A DNA stretch of 64,000 bases from Streptomyces sp. JH14 (lineage in GTDB: Bacteria > Actinomycetota > Actinomycetes > Streptomycetales > Streptomycetaceae). Made by a program: the position numbers and the translations under genes. Location: positions 4,154,001 to 4,218,000 of the forward strand of contig NZ_JAJNEL010000001.1 in assembly GCF_029428675.1 (NCBI RefSeq), given 5' to 3'. Shown piece by piece: positions 37,902 through 45,131 of the stretch. The notes under the pieces are model-generated. The model did not search any database. It had not been told where the DNA came from and saw only the letters and a program-made list of their open reading frames with translations. Each line of letters opens with the position of its first letter. Position 1 is the stretch's first letter.

Positions 37902-38291
37902 ATGAGGATGCTGCACGACCTTCCCGCGGAGTACGGGGACGGCCGCGCCGTCGACTGCGTCCCGGCGATCGCCTCCGAGTGGGACAAGCCGGGCATTCCT
38001 TACGGGATGACCGCGAGGCAGTGCACCCGCGAGGAGTTCGCGGCCGAGGTCCGGGCCCAGCTCACGGACGCGGTCGGCATCGCGGTCCCTGCGCTGCTGG
38101 ACGCCGACGGCTCGACCGCCGCGCGCTGTACGACCTGGGGGCCCGACCAGCCGCCCGAGCCGGAGCCCTTCAAGCGCATCGACGAGGTGCGCTTCGGGCC
38201 GGGGCTTTCGAACACCGTCGGTCCGGGGGAGCGCGCGGCCTCCGGGGCGGTACGCACGGCTGAGGGCCGCCACTCCCGAGCGGGGAAGTGA
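37902..38291 (+). CDS. Hypothetical protein, doubtful
   Basis: The reading frame gives 129 residues from MRMLHDLPAEYGDGRAVDCVP (ATGs at 37902 and 37908; no convincing ribosome binding site). It has no recognisable domain. The reverse strand is open over the same stretch. Codon bias is acceptable and it fills an otherwise empty gap, but I cannot confirm it is expressed. Confidence 0.4.
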   Translation: MRMLHDLPAEYGDGRAVDCVPAIASEWDKPGIPYGMTARQCTREEFAAEVRAQLTDAVGIAVPALLDADGSTAARCTTWGPDQPPEPEPFKRIDEVRFGPGLSNTVGPGERAASGAVRTAEGRHSRAGK

Positions 38292-38361
38292 CGGCCCTCG
38301 GCCGGATCACCTGCGCTTGTGAATCCGAGAACGCGGCGGTCCCGGAGAGTGCGCGACGAAC

Positions 38362-39171
38362 TCAGAGAACGCGGACCGCGCCCGACGGCGGGTCGTAGTC
38401 CAGCGAACGGAGCACCACACCGCTGCTCGGGTTCTGCGCACCGACGAACTGGCCACCGCCCACGTAGACACCGACGTGGTACGCGGAACCCGCGCCACCC
38501 CAGTACAGGATGTCGCCGGGCTGCAGGTTGCTCAGGGAGACCTGGGTGCCGGCGGTCGACTGGGACTGCGAGACGCGCGGCAGGTCGACGCCCACCGAGC
38601 GGAACGCGGCCTGGACCAGGCCGGAGCAGTCCCAGGAGTTGGGTCCGGTGCCGCCGGACACGTACGCGTCGCCGACCTGCGCCTTGACGAACGCGATGAC
38701 GGACGCGGCGGAGCCGGTGGCGCTCGACGAGGAGGTCACGGCGGTGGAGCCGGACGTCGCGCTGAGCGTCGTGCGGGCCTGGGAGCGGGAAGCGCGCTCG
38801 GCGGCCTCCGCCTTGGCCTTGGCGGCCGCCTCGGCCTTCTCCTTGGCCTCCGCCTTGCGCACGGCCTCCGCCTTGGCCTTCTTGGCGGCCTTGGCGGCGG
38901 TGGTCGCTGCGGCGTCCTCGTGGGCCTGCGTCTCCAGGTCCAGGGCGACCTGCTGCGTGGCCTCGGCGGACTCGGCGACGGCGGTGGAGACCCCGGAGGT
39001 GAGGGTGGGCATCTCGATGGTCTGGGTCACCGGCTCGGCCTGGGCCGGACCGGTGGCCGCGGCGACCGCGATGGTGCTGAGGACGCCACCGGCAACTCCG
39101 GCCCGCAGCGCCGTCTTCGAGGCGCTTCGGCGGGGCTTCCGGTGGCTGGGTATGTGAGCGGTGTGGGACAT
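38362..39171 (-). CDS. Secreted NlpC/P60 peptidoglycan hydrolase
   Basis: The protein has 269 residues. A long signal peptide ends TGPAQA. A coiled, Ala/Lys/Glu-rich helix (residues ~85-130, AAKAAKKAKAEAVRKAEAKEKAEA) acts as spacer. The catalytic NlpC/P60 domain covers ~155-269 with Cys-182 in NSWDCSGLV and His-232 in YHVGVYVGG. Such enzymes cut the D-Glu-diamino acid bond in cell-wall stem peptides and act in growth and sporulation. The ATG has no ribosome binding site; the -35/-10 described next predicts a leaderless mRNA. Confidence 0.93.
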   Translation of the reverse strand: MSHTAHIPSHRKPRRSASKTALRAGVAGGVLSTIAVAAATGPAQAEPVTQTIEMPTLTSGVSTAVAESAEATQQVALDLETQAHEDAAATTAAKAAKKAKAEAVRKAEAKEKAEAAAKAKAEAAERASRSQARTTLSATSGSTAVTSSSSATGSAASVIAFVKAQVGDAYVSGGTGPNSWDCSGLVQAAFRSVGVDLPRVSQSQSTAGTQVSLSNLQPGDILYWGGAGSAYHVGVYVGGGQFVGAQNPSSGVVLRSLDYDPPSGAVRVL

Positions 39172-39179
39172 GAGTACTA

Positions 39180-39209
39180 GCGCTATCAGGGCCTCAGGGG
39201 TCCCATCAA
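39180..39209 (-). promoter_or_regulatory. Promoter of the NlpC/P60 gene
   Basis: On the minus strand TTGATG (39204-39209) is 18 bp from TAGCGC (39180-39185), which ends eight bases before the ATG. Confidence 0.4.
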
Positions 39210-39755
39210 GAAACGTGTGTTGCGACACAGTTACGTACGGAATCTGTGAATCCGCTTTCCGGGAGCCCTTATTGACGCCGTAACGGGCAAAACGGGCACC
39301 CGCCATCACGGCTGTGATCACGGCCTTTCGGTAATTCGCCCGAATTGCCCACCACTTACCATCCGTTCACACCAATGGCCAAGCCCGCTTTTGTTGAAGG
39401 CCGGGTGAAGTGATGCAGGTCACAGCATGACTGTTACATGGTGGGCATAAGAGCGGCCGACGCATTCGGGCCGCCGGTGACGCCGGGCGGCCCGTCGTTC
39501 CGCCCGGGTGATCGCGCACGCCGGCACGCGTCCACTTCGCTCCCGCGGAGCCCCTCGCGCGGGTGAGTCCGGACCGGGACGGATCCTCTTACCACTCGCA
39601 ACCGTCCATTGCCAATTTGCATGTCGAGGCGTCTGATTGTTAGTGGAAACATCGCTTTGACCAGCGGTAACAACATCAGATGTCACATCTCGTGATCGCG
39701 CGGCCGCTTTGCGTACGAAGATCACCTCTCATCCGACTTCATGATCGTTCGCCGG
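39210..39755. other. Long intergenic region between the NlpC/P60 gene and the nuo promoter
   Basis: No gene is supported. The region is AT-richer than average. It contains a direct repeat of ATCACGGC (39305-39323), but no riboswitch consensus that I recognise and no tRNA. Short open frames on both strands lack ribosome binding sites and codon bias. Confidence 0.6.
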
Positions 39756-39802
39756 GTGGTGGAGATCACAAAGTCGGTGTAGCACCCCGTGTCGCAGATC
39801 AC
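39756..39802 (+). promoter_or_regulatory. Pair of GTG-N6-ATCAC sites upstream of nuoA
   Basis: GTGGTGGAGATCAC (39756-39769) and GTGTCGCAGATCAC (39789-39802) share AGATCAC and are spaced 33 bp, three helical turns. They lie just upstream of the nuo -10 box and are close to, but not the same as, the Streptomyces Crp consensus (GTG-N6-GNCAC). Confidence 0.4.
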
Positions 39803-39815
39803 AGGACGGCAGGCA

Positions 39816-39821
39816 TAGGAT
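39816..39821 (+). promoter_or_regulatory. -10 box (TAGGAT) of the nuo operon
   Basis: This is a consensus Streptomyces -10 hexamer, 17 bp downstream of a weak -35. It predicts a start near 39828 and a leader of about 105 nt. Confidence 0.55.
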
Positions 39822-39836
39822 GCGGGGCAGTCGGGC

Positions 39837-39854
39837 TTGTGAACTGCCTCACAT
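39837..39854. promoter_or_regulatory. Rex operator (redox repressor site) of nuo
   Basis: TTGTGAACTGCCTCACAT matches the Rex consensus TGTGAAC-N2-GTTCACA at 12 of 16 core positions, including both outer CAC/GTG arms. It lies just downstream of the presumed transcription start. Rex is known to repress the nuo operon of S. coelicolor until NADH/NAD+ rises. Confidence 0.8.
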
Positions 39855-39933
39855 GTGCACGATCTTGGTGAGGTGGCGAGCCGGTCGCCCGATGCGGTCC
39901 AACGGTCAAGGACGACTGGAAGGAGCGAGGAGC

Positions 39934-40293
39934 GTGAATGCCTACGCGCCCATCCTCGTGCTCGGCGCCCTCGGGGCAGGGTTTGCGATCTTTTCCGTGG
40001 TCATGGCCACGCTAATCGGTCCAAAGCGGTATAACCGGGCAAAGCTCGAAGCGTACGAGTGCGGTATCGAACCCACCCCCACTCCAGCCGGAGGCGGCCG
40101 CTTCCCTATCAAGTACTACCTGACGGCGATGCTCTTCATCGTCTTCGACATCGAGATCGTCTTCCTCTATCCCTGGGCGGTCACCTTCGACTCTCTGGGG
40201 ATCTTCGGGCTCGTGGAGATGCTGCTCTTCGTGCTCACCGTCTTCGTCGCCTACGCGTATGTATGGCGCCGCGGCGGTCTGGAATGGGACTGA
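39934..40293 (+). CDS. nuoA: NADH-quinone oxidoreductase subunit A
   Basis: The protein has 119 residues from a GTG with AGGAG upstream; the in-frame extension to 39820 overlaps the Rex site and promoter. Three transmembrane helices are present, with the conserved YECGIEP and FDIEIVFLYPWAV. It is a membrane-arm subunit at the junction to the quinone site. It is the first gene of the 14-gene complex I operon. Confidence 0.95.
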   Translation: MNAYAPILVLGALGAGFAIFSVVMATLIGPKRYNRAKLEAYECGIEPTPTPAGGGRFPIKYYLTAMLFIVFDIEIVFLYPWAVTFDSLGIFGLVEMLLFVLTVFVAYAYVWRRGGLEWD

Positions 40294-40311
40294 GGGGCTG
40301 AGGGGCACACC

Positions 40312-40866
40312 ATGGGACTGGAAGAGAAGCTGCCCAGCGGCTTCGTGCTGACCACTGTCGAGCAGGCCGCCGGCTGGGTGCGGAAGTCCTCCGTCTTCCC
40401 CGCCACGTTCGGCCTCGCCTGCTGCGCCATCGAGATGATGACGACCGGAGCCGGGCGTTACGACCTGGCCCGTTTCGGGATGGAGGTCTTCCGCGGATCG
40501 CCGCGGCAGGCGGATCTGATGATCGTCGCAGGGCGGGTCAGCCAGAAGATGGCGCCCGTCCTTCGGCAGGTCTATGACCAGATGCCGAACCCCAAGTGGG
40601 TCATCTCCATGGGGGTTTGCGCATCATCGGGCGGGATGTTCAACAATTACGCCATTGTGCAGGGTGTTGATCACATTGTCCCGGTCGATATCTATTTGCC
40701 GGGTTGCCCGCCGCGTCCCGAGATGCTGATGGACGCCATTCTCAAGCTCCACCAGAAGATCCAGGGCTCCAAGCTCGGGGTCAACGCGGAGGAGGCCGCC
40801 CGCGAGGCGGAGGACGCCGCACTGAAGGCGCTTCCCCTCATCGAGATGAAGGGGCTGCTGCGGTGA
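40312..40866 (+). CDS. nuoB: NADH-quinone oxidoreductase subunit B
   Basis: The protein has 184 residues. GLACCAIEMM, GVCASSGGMF and GCPPRPE provide the four cysteines that hold cluster N2, the last iron-sulfur cluster before the quinone. GAGGGG precedes the ATG. It overlaps nuoC by four bases. Confidence 0.97.
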   Translation: MGLEEKLPSGFVLTTVEQAAGWVRKSSVFPATFGLACCAIEMMTTGAGRYDLARFGMEVFRGSPRQADLMIVAGRVSQKMAPVLRQVYDQMPNPKWVISMGVCASSGGMFNNYAIVQGVDHIVPVDIYLPGCPPRPEMLMDAILKLHQKIQGSKLGVNAEEAAREAEDAALKALPLIEMKGLLR

Positions 40867-41573
40867 GCGACGAGCGGAACAGCAACGGCGTACCCGCCCC
40901 GCGCGACGAGACAGGCGAGGTCATCGGCGTACGCAAGGGCATGTTCGGCGCCAACAACGGCGGCGACACCTCCGGCTACGGCGGCCTCGTTCGCACGGTG
41001 GCGCTCCCGGGCGCCACATCCCGGCCGTACGGCGGCTGGTTCGACGAGGTGGCCGACGAGCTCGAAGGGGCCCTGGAGGAGCAGGACCTGCTTCCCGGGA
41101 ACGCCATCGAGAAGACCGTCGTCGACCGCGGCGAGCTCACCTTCCACATCGCCCGTGAGCATCTGGTCCAGGTCGCCCGCACGCTGCGCGACGACCCGGC
41201 TCTGCGCTTCGAGCTCTGCACGGGGGTGAGCGGTGTCCACTTCCTCGGCGACAAGGGCCGGGAACTGCACGCCGTCTACCACCTGAGGTCGATCACGCAC
41301 GGCCGGCTGATCCGGCTGGAGGTCTCGGCCCCGGACAGCGACCCGCACATCCCGTCGCTCGTCACGGTCTATCCGACCAACGACTGGCACGAGCGCGAGA
41401 CCTACGACTTCTTCGGGCTCGTCTTCGACGGGCACCCGGCCCTCACCCGGATCATGATGCCGGACGACTGGCAGGGCTTCCCGCAGCGCAAGGACTATCC
41501 GCTCGGCGGCATCGCCGTCGAGTACAAGGGCGCCCAGATCCCGGCTCCGGACCAGCGGAGGTCGTACTCCTGA
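40863..41573 (+). CDS. nuoC: NADH-quinone oxidoreductase subunit C
   Basis: The protein has 236 residues from the GTG that overlaps the nuoB stop (GTGA). The 30-kDa subunit signature DWHERETYDFFGLVFDGHPALTRIMMPDDWQGFP is intact. About 60 extra N-terminal residues precede the conserved domain. It is a structural subunit of the peripheral arm, separate from NuoD (not fused as in some bacteria). Confidence 0.96.
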   Translation: MSDERNSNGVPAPRDETGEVIGVRKGMFGANNGGDTSGYGGLVRTVALPGATSRPYGGWFDEVADELEGALEEQDLLPGNAIEKTVVDRGELTFHIAREHLVQVARTLRDDPALRFELCTGVSGVHFLGDKGRELHAVYHLRSITHGRLIRLEVSAPDSDPHIPSLVTVYPTNDWHERETYDFFGLVFDGHPALTRIMMPDDWQGFPQRKDYPLGGIAVEYKGAQIPAPDQRRSYS

Positions 41574-42895
41574 TGACTACTCCCCATGCGACACCCAGGG
41601 CCACGACCGAGGGGACTGTATATACAGTCACCGGCGGCGACTGGGACGAGGTCGTCGAATCGGCGGTCAAGTCCGACGACGAGCGCATCATCGTCAACAT
41701 GGGTCCCCAGCACCCGTCCACGCACGGTGTGCTGCGGCTGATCCTGGAGATCGACGGCGAGACCGTCACCGAGGCCCGCTGCGGCATCGGCTACCTCCAC
41801 ACCGGCATCGAGAAGAACCTCGAATTCCGGAACTGGACCCAGGGCACCACGTTCGTGACGCGCATGGACTACCTGACGCCGTTCTTCAACGAGACGGCGT
41901 ACTGCCTGGGCGTCGAGAAGCTGCTCGGCATCGAGGACCAGATCCCCGACCGGGCGAGCGTCCTGCGCGTCCTGCTGATGGAGCTCAACCGGATCTCCTC
42001 GCACCTGGTGTGCATCGCCACCGGCGGCATGGAGCTCGGCGCGACCACGATCATGATCTACGGGTTCCGCGATCGTGAACTGGTTCTCGATCTCTTCGAG
42101 CTGATCACCGGCCTGCGGATGAACCACGCGTTCGTCCGGCCCGGCGGACTCGCCCAGGACCTGCCGCCCGGCGCGGTCGACCAGCTGCGCGAGTTCGTGA
42201 AGACCATGAAGAAGAACCTGCCGGAGTACGACAAGCTCGCCACCGGCAACCCCATCTTCAAGGCCCGCATGCAGGACGTCGGCTATCTCGACCTGACCGG
42301 CTGCATGGCGCTCGGTGCCACCGGCCCGATCCTGCGTTCCGCCGGACTCCCGCACGACCTGCGCAAGACGGACCCCTACTGCGGGTACGAGAACTACGAG
42401 TTCGACGTCCCCACCGCCGACAGCTGCGACGCCTACGGCCGCTTCCTCATCCGGCTGGAGGAGATGCGCCAGTCGCTGCGGATCATCGAGCAGTGCATCG
42501 ACCGGCTCGCCCCGGGCCCGGTCATGGTCGCCGACAAGAAGATCGCCTGGCCCGCGCAGCTCGCGCTCGGGCCCGACGGCCTCGGCAACTCGCTCGACCA
42601 CATCAAGAAGATCATGGGCACCTCCATGGAGGCCCTGATCCATCACTTCAAGCTGGTGACCGAGGGCTTCCGGGTCCCGGCCGGACAGGCGTACACCGCG
42701 GTCGAGTCGCCCAAGGGCGAGCTCGGTGTGCATGTCGTCTCGGACGGCGGCACCCGCCCCTACCGGGTCCACTTCCGCGACCCGTCCTTCACCAATCTGC
42801 AGGCCATGGCGGCGATGTGCGAGGGCGGCCAGGTCGCCGACGTCATCGTCGCCGTCGCGTCCATCGACCCCGTGATGGGAGGCGTCGACCGGTGA
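41573..42895 (+). CDS. nuoD: NADH-quinone oxidoreductase subunit D
   Basis: The protein has 440 residues; ATG overlaps the nuoC stop (TGATG). Signature NMGPQHPSTHGVLRLILEIDGE and the quinone-site His-Tyr region CGIGYLHTGIEKN are present. It forms the quinone-binding cavity with NuoB. The first ~35 residues are less conserved and include a 16-bp palindrome at DNA level made of rare codons. Confidence 0.97.
   Translation: MTTPHATPRATTEGTVYTVTGGDWDEVVESAVKSDDERIIVNMGPQHPSTHGVLRLILEIDGETVTEARCGIGYLHTGIEKNLEFRNWTQGTTFVTRMDYLTPFFNETAYCLGVEKLLGIEDQIPDRASVLRVLLMELNRISSHLVCIATGGMELGATTIMIYGFRDRELVLDLFELITGLRMNHAFVRPGGLAQDLPPGAVDQLREFVKTMKKNLPEYDKLATGNPIFKARMQDVGYLDLTGCMALGATGPILRSAGLPHDLRKTDPYCGYENYEFDVPTADSCDAYGRFLIRLEEMRQSLRIIEQCIDRLAPGPVMVADKKIAWPAQLALGPDGLGNSLDHIKKIMGTSMEALIHHFKLVTEGFRVPAGQAYTAVESPKGELGVHVVSDGGTRPYRVHFRDPSFTNLQAMAAMCEGGQVADVIVAVASIDPVMGGVDR
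41614..41629. repeat. Perfect 16-bp AT-rich palindrome inside nuoD
   Basis: GACTGTATATACAGTC is completely self-complementary. It encodes part of EGTVYTVTG with GTA-TAT-ACA, codons seldom used in this GC-rich genome. Confidence 0.85.
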
Positions 42896-43752
42896 CCGAA
42901 GCACGTCAGGAAGTCAGTCTGGGGATGCCGCAGCTCCCCGCCCCCGCCTACCCGGCCGAGGTACGCGCCCGGCTCGAAGCGGACGCGAAGGAGGTGATCG
43001 CCCGCTACCCCGACAGCCGCTCCGCACTGCTGCCGCTGCTGCACCTGGTGCAGTCCGAGGAGGGGTACGTCTCCCGGACGGGCATGGCGCTCTGCGCCGA
43101 GCTGCTCGGCCTCACCACCGCCGAGGTCACCGCGGTCGCCACCTTCTACACGATGTACCGGCGCAGGCCGAGCGGTGACTACCAGGTCGGCGTCTGCACC
43201 AACACGCTGTGCGCGGTGATGGGCGGCGACGCCATCTTCGACCGTCTGAAGCAGCACCTCGGCCTCGGTAACAACGAGACGACGGAGGACGGCAAGGTCA
43301 CCCTCGAGCACATCGAGTGCAACGCGGCCTGCGACTTCGCCCCCGTCGTGATGGTCAACTGGGAGTTCTTCGACAACCAGACGCCCGAGAGCGCGACGCA
43401 GCTCGTCGACGACCTCATCGCCGGGCGCACCGTCGAACCCACCCGCGGCGCCCCGCTCTGCTCGTACAAGGAGACCGCCCGGATCCTGGCCGGCTTCCCC
43501 GACCAGCGCCCCGGTGCCGTCGAGGCGACCGGTGGCGCCGGTCCCGCCTCGCTCGTCGGCCTCCGGCTGGCGAAGGGGGAGGAGCTGCACCCGAAGGTCG
43601 TCGCTCCGCGTGGTGAGTCGGCACGCTCCGAAGCCCCGCAGGACCGTCCGCAGCCGGGCGCCCAGCACCTCAGCTCCCATGACGCACCGCAGCAGACCTC
43701 TGCATCCGACCCGGACCACCCGGCCGGTCCCGCAGCTGAGGAGGGAGAGTGA
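42892..43752 (+). CDS. nuoE: NADH-quinone oxidoreductase subunit E
   Basis: The protein has 286 residues, longer than the usual ~170 because of a Pro/Ala/Gln-rich C-terminal tail after residue ~200. The thioredoxin-like domain binds a 2Fe-2S cluster (N1a) through CTNTLC and ECNAACDFAP. It starts with a GTG overlapping the nuoD stop by four bases. Confidence 0.96.
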   Translation: MTEARQEVSLGMPQLPAPAYPAEVRARLEADAKEVIARYPDSRSALLPLLHLVQSEEGYVSRTGMALCAELLGLTTAEVTAVATFYTMYRRRPSGDYQVGVCTNTLCAVMGGDAIFDRLKQHLGLGNNETTEDGKVTLEHIECNAACDFAPVVMVNWEFFDNQTPESATQLVDDLIAGRTVEPTRGAPLCSYKETARILAGFPDQRPGAVEATGGAGPASLVGLRLAKGEELHPKVVAPRGESARSEAPQDRPQPGAQHLSSHDAPQQTSASDPDHPAGPAAEEGE

Positions 43753-45131
43753 TGACATTGGCAGCCGAAATCAACGACGGGGGCGGCAACGGCGGCGGAG
43801 CCGGTCCCGAGAAGCTGCTCTCGCCCGTGCTCTCCGCCTTCTGGGACGAGCCCGAGTCCTGGACCCTGGACACGTACAAGCGGCACGGCGGTTACGAGGG
43901 GCTGCGCAAGGCCCTCGCCATGACGCCGGACGACCTCATCGCGTACGTCAAGGACTCCGGACTCCGCGGCCGTGGCGGCGCCGGCTTCCCCACGGGCATG
44001 AAGTGGCAGTTCATCCCGCAGGGCGACGGCAAGCCGCACTACCTGGTGGTCAACGCCGACGAGTCGGAGCCCGGGACCTGCAAGGACATCCCGCTCCTGT
44101 TCGCCAACCCGCACAGCCTGATCGAGGGCATCGTGATCGCCTGCTACGCGATCCGCTCCTCGCACGCCTTCATCTATCTGCGCGGCGAAGCCGTCCCCGT
44201 GCTGCGGCGTCTGCACGAGGCCGTGCGCGAGGCGCACGAGGCGGGCTACCTCGGGACGAGCATCCTGGGCTCGGGGCTCGACCTGGAGCTCACCGTGCAC
44301 GCGGGCGCGGGCGCGTACATCTGCGGTGAGGAGACCGCGCTGCTCGACTCGCTCGAAGGGCGACGCGGCCAGCCCCGGCTGCGGCCCCCCTTCCCCGCGG
44401 TCGCCGGTCTGTACGCCTGCCCCACTGTGGTGAACAACGTCGAATCCATCGCGTCGGTTCCCGCGATCCTGAGCAACGGCAAGGACTGGTTCAAGTCGAT
44501 GGGCAGCGAGAAGTCCCCGGGCTTCACGCTGTATTCGCTCAGCGGGCATGTCGCCACCCCCGGCCAGTACGAGGCGCCGCTCGGCATCACGCTGCGCCAG
44601 CTGCTCGACATGGGCGGCGGCATGCGACCCGGCCACCGGCTGAAGTTCTGGACCCCGGGCGGCTCCTCCACCCCGATGTTCACCGACGAGCACCTCGATG
44701 TGCCCCTCGACTACGAGGGGGTCGGCGCCGCCGGTTCCATGCTCGGCACCAAGGCGCTCCAGTGCTTCGACGAGACGACCTGTGTCGTGCGGGCCGTCAC
44801 CCGCTGGACCGAGTTTTACGCCCATGAGTCCTGCGGCAAGTGCACGCCCTGCCGCGAAGGCACCTACTGGCTCGTCCAGTTGCTCCGCGACATCGAGGCC
44901 GGCAAGGGACAGATGGCCGACCTCGACAAGCTGAACGACATCGCCGACAACATCAACGGCAAGTCCTTCTGCGCTCTCGGCGACGGCGCCGCCGCGCCGA
45001 TCTTCTCCTCGCTGAAGTACTTCCGCGAGGAGTACGAGCAGCACATCACCGGCAAGGGCTGCCCGTTCGATCCCGCCAAGTCGACCGTTTGGGCCGACGA
45101 CAAGAACGCTCACCAGGAGGTGAACGCATGA
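43752..45131 (+). CDS. nuoF: NADH-quinone oxidoreductase subunit F (NADH- and FMN-binding)
   Basis: The protein has 459 residues. The FMN/NADH region is LRGRGGAGFPTGMKW and GAYICGEETALLDSLEG; cluster N3 is held by ESCGKCTPCREGTYW and the later SFCALGD. GAGGAGGGA precedes the ATG at 43752; a GTG at 43749 is also in frame. It accepts electrons from NADH. Confidence 0.97.
   Translation: MTLAAEINDGGGNGGGAGPEKLLSPVLSAFWDEPESWTLDTYKRHGGYEGLRKALAMTPDDLIAYVKDSGLRGRGGAGFPTGMKWQFIPQGDGKPHYLVVNADESEPGTCKDIPLLFANPHSLIEGIVIACYAIRSSHAFIYLRGEAVPVLRRLHEAVREAHEAGYLGTSILGSGLDLELTVHAGAGAYICGEETALLDSLEGRRGQPRLRPPFPAVAGLYACPTVVNNVESIASVPAILSNGKDWFKSMGSEKSPGFTLYSLSGHVATPGQYEAPLGITLRQLLDMGGGMRPGHRLKFWTPGGSSTPMFTDEHLDVPLDYEGVGAAGSMLGTKALQCFDETTCVVRAVTRWTEFYAHESCGKCTPCREGTYWLVQLLRDIEAGKGQMADLDKLNDIADNINGKSFCALGDGAAAPIFSSLKYFREEYEQHITGKGCPFDPAKSTVWADDKNAHQEVNA

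Noticed and set aside
39172..39420. c-di-AMP (ydaO-type) riboswitch upstream of the NlpC/P60 gene
   Set aside because: Such switches often precede cell-wall hydrolases in Streptomyces, but I cannot find the conserved core, and the likely promoter is only a few bases from the ATG, leaving no leader.
41614..41629. LexA/SOS box
   Set aside because: CTGT and ACAG are present but separated by four bases, not the eight of the E. coli box, and it is not the actinobacterial SOS consensus.
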